A stretch of 64,000 bases of DNA from Hofstenia miamia (lineage: Eukaryota; Xenacoelomorpha; Acoela; Hofsteniidae): positions 463,395 to 527,394 of the forward strand of contig CABFPE010000350.1 in the NCBI GenBank assembly GCA_900660155.1, in the 5' to 3' direction. Of this stretch, positions 38,201 to 46,035 are shown one piece after another (the first letter of the stretch is position 1; the number at the start of each line of letters is the position of its first letter). The notes under the pieces are model-generated. The model was not told where the DNA came from. It searched no databases and saw only the letters and a program-made list of their open reading frames with translations. The translations under genes and the position numbers were made by a program.

Positions 38201-39945
38201 ATGCAACATTTGAAGGAGCACCCGATTTCACTATACATATCTGACATTTGAAAAATGATATAGTCCATTTTACTAGTCAATTAAAAATACAAGATATAGT
38301 ATATTTAGAAATTTAGCTGTAGTTTTTCAATAGAAATTATAATCATAATTAATTCACACAAACTGATAAAACTTCATTAAAGGTTAAGAATACAAACGTT
38401 ATACTATCATATTTTTCCAAGAGCGAACTGCTAAATACTAAAAATGAGCCTCGAAATACTACATATAAATGTTAACGGATATTGACAAAATAAATGAATA
38501 AAAATTTCTTACCGATTGAATTGAATAAACACCAAATTCCAAATTTCTAACAAATCAGGATCATCCATATTTACTAACTCAGGCACATCTCGGTTGCCTA
38601 TTCTATCATAATGTATCTCTGAACAAGGACCACAAGGACCGGTATCCCCCATCTCCCAAAAATTATCTTTCATATCAAACGGTAAGAGACGAGACTCTGG
38701 TACACTAAACAAAATTTACATGTTTTTTTCAATTTCAACCTGTAAATTGAAACACATTATATTTTTATCTAAAATTTTGAAAGATGTTCCTATTTACAAG
38801 GAAGTGAGAATTAAAGTAGCCTATTCCATAAGCAAATAAATATTTTCTAGGGAATTGGATTCACACATTTTACTCACAATATACATATATTAAGGCTATT
38901 TCTTCACTTTTAGTATGAATTATTCTATTTAAAAGCACGAGAAGTGTGTAACATGAATTGATACAATAAAGACTGTTGCCTTACTGTAGAATGAGTTTCC
39001 AAACACTTGATTCCAACCTGTGATTTAACTAGAAAATGACCTTGCTATGAAACCACGTTTATGTTGTATAATGAGCCATTATGATGTGATGTGCTTATAT
39101 TCAGCATTAGTGCAGTATCAACTTCAACACTGTGCCATACTTAGACTTCGTGGAAGTCTATGTCAATACTCATTGTTGATATCAATACTGCGGGAAGTTT
39201 ATAAGCAGGTACAAATTATAGCCAATAAAATTAGAAAATTTCCCATACTTTAACAGACAATAGAGGAAAGCAACTGTGTAATGACACCATTCAAGTATAT
39301 AATATTAATCTAATTTCGATGATGAAAAAGTCATATAGATAAGAAAACTTGCCCTAAGTCTAGCCATATTTGTCGACATTCCAAATCAGGATCGAGATTT
39401 TGTTTTTCACTACCACCAAAATACGTGAAGTACAATCGATTAAAATCCAATCCAAAAACATTCAAAAGTAAGTCTAAAGCCCATTTACACGTCTCTTTCT
39501 AAACAAACAATTAAAACGAAAATAAATTAAATGATTAACCTTAAAGAAATCACCAAATGACCAATTTCCTAACATTTCAAAAAATGTGTGATGATAGACA
39601 TCTTTGCCAACGTCGTCAAGGTCATTGTGTTTACCACCCGCACGAATACACTTTTGACTATTAGCAGCACGTTTCAGTTTTCCCAACTCACTATTGGGAT
39701 CTGCAGTACCCAGAAAACAAGGTTTATACTAAAAATAGTCAACAAATTTGTAAAAGTAATATTAAGAGTAGGAAATTAAAGGAAATATATACCTGATTCA
39801 TTCCAGCATTAGTAAAAAGAAGAGTTGGATCATCAAGAGGAATAGTTGAAGAAGAGGGAACATACGTATGTTCATGATTTTGAACGAAATAGTCTATAAA
39901 TTTCTGACGAATTTCCTTAGCACTCAACTGTGTTTGTAAAGGCAT
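8731..39945 (-). CDS. AARS1: Cytosolic alanyl-tRNA synthetase, 18 coding exons
   Basis: This gene charges tRNA-Ala with alanine in the cytosol and hydrolyses mischarged Ser/Gly-tRNA-Ala. The exons listed below join in phase to 957 residues, close to the 968 of the human protein. The class II core is clear: motif 2 [18 protein letters not shown] at residues 97-114, with the conserved Arg80 region before it, [18 protein letters not shown] after it, and motif 3 DTGLGLER at 242-249. The editing site has HTATH (His605, His609) and CGGTH (Cys722, His726). The C-Ala domain has GRGGGKP at 922-928. The start is fixed by the match of residues 9-50 to eukaryotic AlaRS N-termini. No mitochondrial presequence is visible, so this is the cytosolic form. 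All introns are GT-AG except intron 3, which needs a GC donor. The gene spans 31 kb because of transposon-filled introns. The next gene, CHAF1B, is transcribed away from it. Confidence 0.97.
8902..10180 (-). other. AlaRS intron 17
   Basis: 1.3 kb, AT-rich. Small open frames near 9157-9502 resemble nothing known. No transposon ends were seen. Confidence 0.6.
10181..10279 (-). CDS. AARS1: AlaRS exon 17
   Basis: Encodes residues 869-901 ([30 protein letters not shown]). It aligns to the human segment around KALNEALKLFK and CLCQVP. Confidence 0.87.
10994..11197 (-). CDS. AARS1: AlaRS exon 16
   Basis: Encodes residues 801-868 ([19 protein letters not shown] to [10 protein letters not shown]), the coiled helices of the C-Ala domain. 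It is open in one frame with phase 0 at both ends. Confidence 0.86.
11483..11599 (-). CDS. AARS1: AlaRS exon 15
   Basis: Encodes residues 762-800, a predicted helix ([18 protein letters not shown]) joining the editing domain to C-Ala. This stretch is weakly conserved. Phase 0 at both ends and good splice sites support it. Confidence 0.85.
12368..12476 (-). CDS. AARS1: AlaRS exon 14
   Basis: Encodes Thr725 to Gln761: [12 protein letters not shown] and [17 protein letters not shown]. It supplies His726 of the editing site. The acceptor is TTTTAG|ACATG and the donor CAG|GTTTGT. Confidence 0.94.
12477..14540 (-). other. AlaRS intron 13, left part
   Basis: AT-rich and mostly featureless. Scattered short frames near 13430-13520 and 14250-14400 could be transposase debris but are too short to assign. 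Confidence 0.4.
14562..14735 (+). pseudogene. Possible hAT transposase C-terminal fragment
   Basis: A 57-codon frame reads [20 protein letters not shown], then [16 protein letters not shown] to a stop. The first part resembles the hAT dimerisation segment (SVERSFS...VH...R). It is short and has no identified partner upstream, so the call is tentative. Confidence 0.35.
15059..15099 (+). ncRNA. Type I hammerhead ribozyme, Penelope-like context
   Basis: All core parts occur in order. Stem I is TTGA (15059-15062) pairing with TCAA (15096-15099). CTGACGA follows at 15063-15069. Stem II is GGTAC/GTACC (15071-15075 with 15081-15085), loop AGTAA. GAAA is at 15086-15089. A minimal 2-bp stem III AG/CT (15089-15090 with 15093-15094) is followed by a CTT cleavage triplet ending at 15095. 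U15070 between the core and stem II is an extra base. Hammerheads with such a tiny stem III are known in the terminal repeats of Penelope-like retroelements, and a (TA)n array follows at 15125. No RT of that class is seen beside it. Confidence 0.6.
15125..15159. repeat. (TA)n microsatellite
   Basis: About 17 uninterrupted TA units just downstream of the hammerhead-like sequence. Confidence 0.9.
15464..16000 (+). other. Unrecognised coding-like relic
   Basis: Overlapping frames read [40 protein letters not shown] and [20 protein letters not shown], which look like one protein broken by a few frame changes. I do not recognise the family. Its position among transposon relics suggests it belongs to one. 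Confidence 0.3.
16070..16200. repeat. Degenerate ~28-bp tandem repeat
   Basis: Units beginning GTAC/GTGC then ACAGTGGGAA-like start near 16070, 16098, 16128, 16156 and 16183, a period of 27-30 bp. The units are diverged and AT-rich between the conserved words. Confidence 0.5.
16440..16750 (+). pseudogene. hAT-like transposase N-terminal fragment (tentative)
   Basis: Plus strand reads [20 protein letters not shown] near 16520 and, in another frame, [19 protein letters not shown] near 16680. The pairing of a 'DIPLYK' segment with an aspartate in 'xxDEA' recalls one class of hAT-like transposases. It is broken by stops and frame changes, and the family is not certain. Confidence 0.35.
17250..18770 (+). 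mobile_element. Decayed piggyBac-type transposon
   Basis: PiggyBac transposase (DDE_Tnp_1_7) pieces lie in order: [16 protein letters not shown] (17450), [16 protein letters not shown] (17655), [15 protein letters not shown] (17750), [19 protein letters not shown] with the catalytic Asp (17825), [15 protein letters not shown] (18005), [18 protein letters not shown] (18280), and a C-terminal cysteine cluster RRCHFCSTR...[10 protein letters not shown] (18630-18715). About six stops or frame changes break it. TTAA-flanked inverted ends were not located. Confidence 0.8.
19030..19560 (-). mobile_element. 5'-truncated LINE with (ATT)n tail
   Basis: A 154-residue open frame ([57 protein letters not shown]) ends at 19096. 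It is the region after the RT thumb in non-LTR elements. A 3' UTR with AATAAA near 19052 and an ATTATTATTATTATTTATTA tail follow. The intact frame and clean tail suggest a fairly recent insertion into AlaRS intron 13. Confidence 0.65.
19561..20463 (-). other. AlaRS intron 13, right part
   Basis: AT-rich, no recognised elements. Confidence 0.4.
20464..20711 (-). CDS. AARS1: AlaRS exon 13
   Basis: Encodes residue 643 to two bases of Thr725, including [17 protein letters not shown] and SIEFCGGT, with Cys722 of the editing CxxxH. It is followed by an 8-kb intron full of transposon relics. Confidence 0.95.
20712..23511 (-). other. AlaRS intron 12, right flank of the hAT element
   Basis: Mostly featureless. 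It holds an imperfect hairpin at 21280-21321. A locally GC-richer stretch at 23160-23420 has ACCGCGCACA repeated near 23200 and 23393, perhaps an old transposon end. Confidence 0.4.
21280..21321. repeat. Short inverted repeat
   Basis: AATCACGGCCA and its exact complement TGGCCGTGATT enclose 20 bases that pair further with a few mismatches (GCTTAAA with TTTAACC). Could form a cruciform or hairpin. No longer element around it was found. Confidence 0.6.
23512..24287. mobile_element. Non-autonomous hAT-type element with 8-bp target duplication
   Basis: GGTTCTAG occurs exactly at both flanks (23504-23511 and 24288-24295). The ends are inverted: left CAAGGATGCCTAAAAATTAA, right complement CAGTGATGCCTAAAAAATTA. 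The subterminal regions are rich in AATTAATT words. There is no transposase frame in the 776 bp. The 8-bp duplication and CA(G/A)xGATGCC ends are those of hAT elements. The perfect duplication suggests recent insertion. Confidence 0.85.
24288..25040 (-). other. AlaRS intron 12, left part
   Basis: AT-rich with no recognised feature. Confidence 0.4.
25041..25298 (-). CDS. AARS1: AlaRS exon 12
   Basis: Encodes residues 557-642, including [15 protein letters not shown] with the zinc/editing His pair (605, 609) and [21 protein letters not shown] donor lies 5 bases upstream, but only AAT|GTATGT keeps phase 0 into exon 13. Confidence 0.94.
25586..25755 (-). CDS. AARS1: AlaRS exon 11
   Basis: Encodes residues 500-556 with [18 protein letters not shown], the conserved beta-barrel start of the editing domain. 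The donor is GAG|GTAAAT. Confidence 0.95.
25756..28026 (-). other. AlaRS introns 9 and 10
   Basis: Intron 10 (25756-26338) and intron 9 (26481-28026) flank exon 10. Fragments such as [14 protein letters not shown] near 27010 faintly recall a Tc1/mariner transposase, but no ends or longer frame support it. Confidence 0.4.
26339..26480 (-). CDS. AARS1: AlaRS exon 10
   Basis: Encodes residues 453-499 and one base of codon 500, including [10 protein letters not shown] and [11 protein letters not shown], the linker into the editing domain. The donor is G|GTAAAC. Confidence 0.92.
28027..28151 (-). CDS. AARS1: AlaRS exon 9
   Basis: Encodes the rest of Gly411 to residue 452, with [14 protein letters not shown] and [14 protein letters not shown]. 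It aligns to the family segment LYDTYGFPVDLT. The donor is AAG|GTAATC, phase 0. Confidence 0.94.
28152..29279 (-). other. AlaRS intron 8, left part
   Basis: AT-rich, no recognised feature up to the assembly gap. Confidence 0.4.
29280..30279. other. Assembly gap (1000 N)
   Basis: Exactly 1000 N, a placeholder or estimated length, preceded by a short (TA)n run. The open frames that appear to cross it are meaningless. Confidence 0.99.
30881..30951. repeat. Two 32-bp direct repeats, 39-bp period
   Basis: AGGCCATCAGATTTTGACGG at 30881 and AGGCCAGCAGATTTTGACGG at 30920, each followed by CTCC(A/G)AGTC. A CAGTGTTTCCC just before the first copy resembles a hAT end, but no partner end was found. Confidence 0.6.
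31326..31903. repeat. Near-perfect ~287-bp tandem duplication split by one N
   Basis: The block from the poly-C/CATTTGTGGG start to AATAAACAATTTTT appears twice (about 31326-31612 and 31614-31903) with about four small differences. A single N at 31613 lies in a run of C at the junction. Confidence 0.85.
32279..33820 (-). other. AlaRS intron 8 end and intron 7 start
   Basis: Around exon 8 (32770-32920) no element was recognised. A GC-richer patch at 33180-33250 (repeated GCCCG words) may be an old transposon end. Confidence 0.4.
32770..32920 (-). CDS. AARS1: AlaRS exon 8
   Basis: Encodes residues 361-410 and one base of Gly411 ([29 protein letters not shown]). It belongs to the helical domain that reads the G3:U70 acceptor stem. 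The donor is G|GTAAGC. Confidence 0.93.
33821..34006. mobile_element. 186-bp MITE with ~9-bp target duplication
   Basis: Ends are inverted: AGAGCTGGGCGCCAGCCGGC on the left and AGAGGTGGGCGCCGCCGTCA as the right complement. ATATAGAAAG (33811-33820) and ATATAGAAAA (34007-34016) flank it. There is no coding capacity. The AGAGGTGGGC end resembles hAT-Ac type elements, but a 9-10 bp duplication would fit MULEs, so the superfamily is open. Confidence 0.7.
34441..34549 (-). CDS. AARS1: AlaRS exon 7
   Basis: Encodes residues 324-360: [18 protein letters not shown] and then [13 protein letters not shown], the tRNA-recognition helical domain. It lacks an ATG, so it is easily missed, but both junctions keep frame with exons 6 and 8. 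Confidence 0.93.
34742..37155. mobile_element. Harbinger-like element with TTA duplication
   Basis: TTA lies immediately outside both ends (34739-34741, 37156-37158). The left end TGGTCCATTCACACAGAAAG and right complement GGGTGCATTCACACAGAAAG differ at two or three bases. Subterminal variants of TTCACACAGAAAGC recur at 34795, and in reverse at 35793, 35875, 35957 and 37093. A TTA duplication and GGG-rich ends are typical of PIF/Harbinger. No transposase or Myb-like frame is visible in the 2.4 kb, so it is non-autonomous or carries inserted DNA (35990-37080). Confidence 0.65.
37548..37693 (-). CDS. AARS1: AlaRS exon 6
   Basis: Encodes residues 276-323 and two bases of Gly324 ([11 protein letters not shown] to [11 protein letters not shown]). 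The match to [21 protein letters not shown] is near universal in the family. The donor is GGGG|GTTAGA. Confidence 0.94.
38008..38152 (-). CDS. AARS1: AlaRS exon 5
   Basis: Encodes residues 227-275 with class II motif 3 ([14 protein letters not shown]) and [13 protein letters not shown]. The acceptor is ATTTAG|TGAAAG and the donor AAA|GTAAGT. Confidence 0.95.
38513..38704 (-). CDS. AARS1: AlaRS exon 4
   Basis: Encodes residues 163-226 and two bases of Arg227. It contains [20 protein letters not shown] and [11 protein letters not shown], which are hallmark AlaRS sequences. The donor is CG|GTAAGA. Confidence 0.95.
39353..39498 (-). CDS. AARS1: AlaRS exon 3 (GC donor)
   Basis: Encodes residues 115-162 and two bases of Gly163 ([11 protein letters not shown] to QIWLDLG). 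Intron 2 is about 41 bp. The exon must end at TTAGG|GCAAGT to keep the reading frame into [14 protein letters not shown]. The only nearby GT would shift the frame. Confidence 0.92.
39540..39728 (-). CDS. AARS1: AlaRS exon 2
   Basis: Encodes residues 52-114, including [15 protein letters not shown] and motif 2. The phase is 0 at both ends. Intron 1 is only 64 bp. Confidence 0.95.
39793..39945 (-). CDS. AARS1: AlaRS exon 1
   Basis: Encodes residues 1-51, from [16 protein letters not shown] to NAGMNQ, the N-terminal helix and class II motif 1 region. The donor is CAG|GTATAT. An AG (TTGTTTTAG) ends 7 bases before the ATG, so a 5' UTR intron or a trans-splice site may lie directly upstream. Confidence 0.95.
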
Positions 39946-40156
39946 CGGAAAACTAAAACAATTGTGAAAAAGTAAGTAATTAAAAGCTATGAAAGTATAG
40001 GAAATATGTCAAATTAATGCGTTTCCGTTTAAAGAATGATTTTCAAGAACAAGATTGTTTATAGGCTAAATAAAAAATACAATAACAAGTTATAGAAGTG
40101 AAATTTGAACCGGTCTGAAGAAATTACAACCAGAATTTTGAGCAATAATTTAAATG

Positions 40157-41310
40157 CACTGGAGTGACAAAATGCTACGTACACCTATATTCAAAATAAA
40201 AAAACTATAGAGAAAAACAAAAATAAAACAGTTTTTAGAATTTAATACATGGTCCATGTCTTCTTAAAACCATTCCACTCTATTTAGAATGCTTTCGTAT
40301 AATTTTTCTATTGTTTGCACAGAAATCGAGTTCCAAATTGTTCGAACAACAGAATCCAGGTTCTCCCAAAAAATAACTTGATTTTTCAAACTTTGCTTCA
40401 AAATTGTGCACACGTTTAAATCAGGGCTATATATGGGGGGGATCAGTTTTTTTATGTTGTTTTTTTCGAATTTTTTTTGACTATTTTGGCTTTATGTATT
40501 TGCATTGTCTTGTTGAAAACGTACCCAGGCATAAGAATCTCCTCTTTTGCATTTTCCAAAAAACTGACATACCCTGATGAATTGAGAGTATTCGGGCAAG
40601 AATATAAAACTTTTTTACCATCGGCACGGATCGCACCCCAGTACATCATGGATCTTCTATCTGTGGACATTGACTTAACGTGCGCATCTGAAAATTTGGG
40701 TACGATTTTTTCGCCAAACAACTACGTTTCCATCGCTACTGAGTTTTACCCGGATCTCGTCACTGAAGATTAATCGTTTCCAGTCGCCAACTGTTCTGTT
40801 GCGTCTTTTTCGGCACCATTGGAACCTGACATGGGCATTTTTCTTCGTCAGAGTGGGCTGATCTGACGAAAATTCCGCTTTTATGCAGACATCTGCGAAT
40901 AGTTCGAACCCAGACTGTCGAACTGCAAGAAAAACTGTTCCACTCAGTAGTGACACGCCTTATGCTTCACTTTGGGTCTTTTCCACACGACATACCAGTA
41001 AATTTTCGTCTTTTTTTGTCAATGTTTGCTTTCTCCCCGTTGATTTACCAGCTGTAAATGTACCATTTCTCTCATATCTCGCAAAAGCAGACTGGGCTGA
41101 AGATCTGCTTTTTAAATAGAGAACTTCTATGAAAAATGTTGTTTTCGCAGAATAACGACTTGCGAAACAATAGAATCAGGCAATAGTTTTCCCAGTTCAA
41201 GCGTTTTATGGTATTGCAATATGACTGAATTTTGTGGCTTCAGTTGATTCATTTAGAATGGTGGTAAAAAGTTTACAACAAGATGTACGTAGCATTTTGT
41301 CAACCTACTG
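40157..41310 (-). mobile_element. Decayed Tc1/mariner transposon
   Basis: The ends are inverted: CACTGGAGTGACAAAATGCT on the left and CAGTAGGTTGACAAAATGCT as the right complement, with ACGTACA continuing both. TA follows the right end, while the left TA has become TG. Minus-strand frames encode Tc1 transposase pieces: HVRFQWCRKRRNRTVGDWKR, LIFSDEIRVKL with a catalytic Asp, MMYWGAIRADGKKVLY and the frameshifted third catalytic region near MQIHKAKIVK. It is a dead copy 211 bp upstream of the AlaRS ATG. Confidence 0.85.
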
Positions 41311-41890
41311 TAAGTAGTTATTCAAAATGTAAATGTAATGCTTTAATTTGACACTCTGCGAACTGTACTATTGAGAACAGAATACATTCTTGTTTGTGAG
41401 TAAAATCGAAAAGTGGCAAGATGATTGATAATTAATTGAATGAAAACAAAAACCCCATTGGTAAGATTCTATTTGAATTATAACATACAGCAATTCTGAT
41501 TAGCTCTATAAGCTCGATAACGTATATTTTTATGCGCGGTTAATAGAATGGGAAAAATTGAATTCTCGATAACGCTAAGCTAATCAGATCGAAATGCAGT
41601 GTTTTACAAAGAATCAACAGCGTAAATTTTCATAGCAATTAAATTAAAAGAATAAGCATTTTGGTGCTAAAATAAATATTACAGTTTTAATTCCTTAAAG
41701 ATATAAGCACAAACCACACTAAAACTCCAAGTAAGGTTTTCGAAAATGGTTGAAATTTCTCATGTACTTTTAAGGATAACACATAATTTGATATAACTTA
41801 ACTTCTCATTGTGCACAGGCAGTACCTTCAGTGACCTAACAATATCAAGAATTACATCACGTTAGAATTTATCCATTTATCTAACACTTC
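41311..41890. other. Intergenic spacer
   Basis: AT-rich. CTCGATAACG occurs twice (41511, 41573) but no larger structure was found. Confidence 0.4.
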
Positions 41891-43010
41891 ACTTATTGGT
41901 CGAGATAAATTTGATTCATTTCTACATATGTCATGCAACAGCTGCTCCTGCATTTTCTTCCTGCAATGCTAAAAAGCATTCTTTAAGCAGCTGCAAAACT
42001 TTTCATATAAACAATAATTTATCCCAATCGAAAATACGTAGCTCTTTATTAAGAATAAAATTTATTGAATCTTCTAGCTCGTAAAACTTTTGCAACATGG
42101 CAAAAACGAATTCTATCCGGTAGTGTTGTCAAGCTCAACTTTCAATTGCGGCTTATTTAACATTTTTTGAGTCTCAGCTTTGATGACCGTTGAATTTTCC
42201 GTACGCATTTTGAAGCAATTCGAATGACTTCTTTAAATTCGAATGTGTCATCATCCTCCAATTCCGTTTCATTCTTGACAATAAATTAATAACATGCGCT
42301 AAGCAAGGTAGATCAGCACCGCAATCAACAATGCATATTGAAAAGTTTTCAGGTAATAAAGTAAACATTTGTAACGAATTTTTTTAAGAGAACAGCCATT
42401 TCTTCCCGCACCACACATGCCATTATGGTTAATCATCCCAAGACAAATTTTGAGCTTAGAAGTTCTTGATTGAGAATATCATAAGAAACTTTGAACAAGC
42501 CTAATCGATTGAAAAACCAGTAGCGTTGCAGCAGAAAATTTGTTTTATTGAAATGCCATCTTCATACACCAATCTTGAAGCTTCTTTCAACCCTTATAGT
42601 GCAAGACATTAACATTTAACAAAGTTGCTAAATTTTATATATATATATATACGATATAACTAAATTTGATGTTAATGCCCTGTCTTTATTTTTTAGAAGC
42701 TTTGCCCATCAGCAAAAGTTAACCTACCACTGCTACTGCTTTCGCAGCTATCTATGTACCTCCTCAAACCGCATGTATTTAATCCTTGCATTTAATTAGT
42801 GTATTACAAGATATGCATTCCCTGAAATCAGTTGCTCGCCCATTTATAAATTTCATTAAATAATTTTTATGAACTTCAGGACTAGGCTTTCTGTTCATCC
42901 GATTTTCAATGACATTATCGGCAACCAGAATAACTGTGTTTACACTTATAGCAAAATACGAAAAATACAATAAATTAACAAAAAATTTATTTATATTCAC
43001 CATTTTTCCG
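41891..43010 (-). pseudogene. Decayed hAT-type transposase
   Basis: In order on the minus strand: NRMNRKPSPEVHKNYLMKF and RECISCNTLI (possible zinc finger, 42930-42790), CGADLPCLAHVINLLSRMK (42330), FKEVIRIASKCVRKIQ (42230), YRIEFVFAMLQKFYELEDSI (42110) and LLKECFLALQEENAGAAVA (41990). The later blocks follow the hAT order (RW/RI...MLxRFxEL, then LLxxFxxxT). Many stops break it, and ends were not found. Confidence 0.5.
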
Positions 43011-43181
43011 ACTGCTATATGATATTAAACTAATTTACTAAATGAAATTTAAAACGATTCAGAAATTGTCCCGTTTATTTTTGGTTTTATGTGCGCATGG
43101 TTCGTACCATTCTTCTATGTAATTGTATTTTTTTATTGACTACAAGTGAAAATATACGTGTTTCTTCTTCTAAATTTTATT

Positions 43182-43290
43182 TCTCGCTTTTTTCTCTAAT
43201 CTCGTTTCTCGAGCAAATATTTTCGCGAATCTCGTCCCAAAACAACATTTCTCGATTCTCAGTCGAGAAGCTCGATCTCACCTCGAAAAC
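43182..43290. repeat. CTCG-rich cluster
   Basis: CTCG occurs seven times and CGAG twice in about 110 bp of otherwise AT-rich DNA, mostly as (T)TCTCGATT-like words. It may be the subterminal region of a transposon, perhaps the hAT relic next to it. Confidence 0.5.
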
Positions 43291-43299
43291 TGATTCTGA

Positions 43300-44920
43300 T
43301 CTGATTGCCTACTTTATCGTACAAATGCTCAAAACACTTGTTTTTAATTAGAGTGGACCACCAAAAAGCTTTTGCTGTAAACGAGCATGGCGACAAACAA
43401 CTAAATGCAACTTCATTAACAAAATGAAAGCGGACTGTCAGAATCCAGTTAGGGATAAACGGAAACGATCTTTAATTTCCGTAATTATGCTCCCGAGTTG
43501 AATATTAAATATTCACTCCATTTTAAATCAGATTAACAATTTGACAAGTTCTGATTACAATAAAATATATAAAAATACTATTAATATTACATCAAGCCAT
43601 AAAAATGAAAAATCACATCACGCTGACGAAATCTTACAAATGCGTTAAGCTAAATTCCACTGCAATTTTACAGTGTCAAAATTTTGATTGGCTAATAGTT
43701 TTACGGTCAATGCTGAAATTTCAAATACCAAGGGACATCAAAAACTTTTTTCTTGAATCATTCAGTTTTGGCATAGTTATGTATTAATGTGTAAATTATT
43801 GAGTTACTACTAACAATTTCATATGCTAAGCCAATTATAGTGCTTTGAATCTTTCTTCTATAATCATTTTTTAATTTAGCTATATTTTGATTTACTAACA
43901 AAACCATTTGGTCGATTGAAAAATAAAATGCAGTCGTATAAGTGCAATTAGCGAAAATGCAGTGGTGTCAGTCAAAGTGTTTGAAATCAATATAGAGTTC
44001 ATAAATAAGAATTTAATACCTTAAATTTTTGTTTTAATTATCAATCAAATACCTTAAATATTATATGAATTACTTATATTAATTGCAAATGTGAAAGTTG
44101 AAACACCATGACAAAAGCGCTATAAGTATAGTAGTACTGATTTTTTTGTTAATAATGCTTACATTCGACAATCGCAATGAATTTGCTAAGGTAATTAGAA
44201 TATAAATTGCAAAATTTTGTTATGAATTAAAAGTTGATGTAATTTTAACTTGTGTAAATTATGATATTTAAAAAGTTAATGTTTTTTATCACGTTTTGAA
44301 CACTTTGATATGAACCAAATGCAGTAGCTTGCTTAGCAATAGACGTTTATTGCTAAATGTAAGAGTTACAATAAATATAGGGTTTTATCCTGATATTATT
44401 GTTACAACCAAACACATTTTTAAACCTCTGGAAAAACACGAGCGTAATCAAACTCTCTAAAACGTGTTCATACCACAATTTTTTTCATTTGACGATTTAA
44501 TAACTATCCAATCCAGTTTCATATCGCGAATGTTCTTTAAGAGTAGTCATACCCGAAATAGCACGATCTGAATATTCCTCCGCTAAATTTGACATTATAA
44601 ATTGAAGCGATACATTTTGAAAAGCAAATTTCTGTTGCAAATATTACCGTAAGATATATGAATGTTTCTTCAAAAAATATTGCCTGCAGAGGTTTTTAGC
44701 CTGCGTTTAGTGAGCTGTGATCATAAGAGAAAGTATGTGGAGCTAGACTGATACATACAAAAAAATACTAAATAATCATCTGAAACTACTGTGATTAGCC
44801 ATTGTGAAAAGAGGAGCTATTTAGCAATTGTGCGTAAATTTTTTTAAAACAATTAACCTTCTACTTTATATATTAATTGTATTGATTAATTAACACCGCC
44901 AATGATTTTCTCCTCATACA
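43300..44920. other. Intergenic spacer
   Basis: AT-rich with no open frame or repeat structure recognised. Confidence 0.4.
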
Positions 44921-44929
44921 GTGATAATG

Positions 44930-45316
44930 ACCGCCCTGCACAAAGGGTCTAAATGGACCATAAATTATAGGTCCAAGCCCAAATTTCATGTAAATTTTTT
45001 GGAATCCGAGATCCCACGTTCTTTTTTTAGAGTTTCAGTACCATTTTGGTACCAAGTGCGTCGAAATTTTAATTTCCTGTTAATTGAAACAAGTAAATCC
45101 CATGGGAATTGCGGGTCATGTAGCACTTCACAGTGGAAATTTCTAAAGCTACCCACAGGAAATCGGCTGTTGGGGCTAAAAGCCTCAAATTTCGCATAGA
45201 TATGCTCAACATGGATACAATTATCACTGTATAGTCAAAGTTCACATAACTCAAAAATTGGGATTTCTGAATGGAAAAACCGCTTCGTACTATGGGATAA
45301 GTACAGGGCGGTCGAC
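44930..45316. repeat. Possible MITE with 13-bp inverted ends
   Basis: GACCGCCCTGCAC at 44930 faces GACCGCCCTGTAC (complement) ending at 45316. These are GC-rich words in AT-rich DNA. The interior has no frame of note, and no target duplication could be seen. Confidence 0.4.
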
Positions 45317-46020
45317 AAAATTTTTATTTCAGCCTCTGTGTACGTTTTCAACTGTACACAGCGGTGACTATACCTATATACATAAACATATATATACCTA
45401 TATATATATAATTACATATATATATATATTATAAGGTTCTTGAGGCAGCCCATGTTCTAGGAAAGTATGCTTATTTATTTGCAAATTATGCAAAATCTTC
45501 TCAGAATTTGCAAAAAATGCAATGATTTATGAAATTCTTCGCAAATTTTTTATGCATATGAGAACACATTTTTCAAGATCCCATTTATTCAAGGGAATAT
45601 AACAAATTTTTTGCAAAAAAATGGTTTTCATATAATGTTTAGATCGCTTTTAAAAAAGGCTGTTTTAAGGCTCACTGTACTTGCTGAGAGCGCTTTTTTA
45701 GCCGTTGACAAACTCTTGCTCTCAGATTAGGGTAATTGGTTAATGTTTACTTCGTCTAAACACTATTGTCATCATAAATGCTTGCAAAATCAGAAGGAAA
45801 GTATTAAAAACTGTTCGCCACAAACAGAGACTAGGGAATCAAACAGTGCAGAAGCATGCATTAAGGCTTTGTCATAATTTCAAGTAACTTGGAATGAATC
45901 TAACAAAGCTGAATGATCCTGTGTGTGTATATAACTTGTGCTGATATGTGTGTAGCACGTCATCTGGGTAATAAACTCTTACTTATAAAGAGGTACATTA
46001 TCTAGCATAATTTAACCATT
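45317..46020. other. Region upstream of CHAF1B
   Basis: Includes (TA)n-like runs at 45380-45432. Any promoter or untranslated first exon of CHAF1B should lie here or further left. No clear TATA or initiator can be assigned in such AT-rich DNA. Confidence 0.4.
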
Positions 46021-46034
46021 TCTTTTTATTTTAG
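46021..46034 (+). promoter_or_regulatory. Splice acceptor directly before the CHAF1B start codon
   Basis: A T-rich tract ends in AG one base before the ATG. It implies a spliced 5' UTR, by an upstream exon or a trans-spliced leader. Confidence 0.6.
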
Positions 46035-46035
46035 A

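Larger units (their letters stand above)
37156..39352 (-). other. AlaRS introns 3-5 and end of intron 6
   Basis: The introns between exons 3 and 6 are 314-648 bp, AT-rich, with no repeats or RNA genes recognised. Confidence 0.6.
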
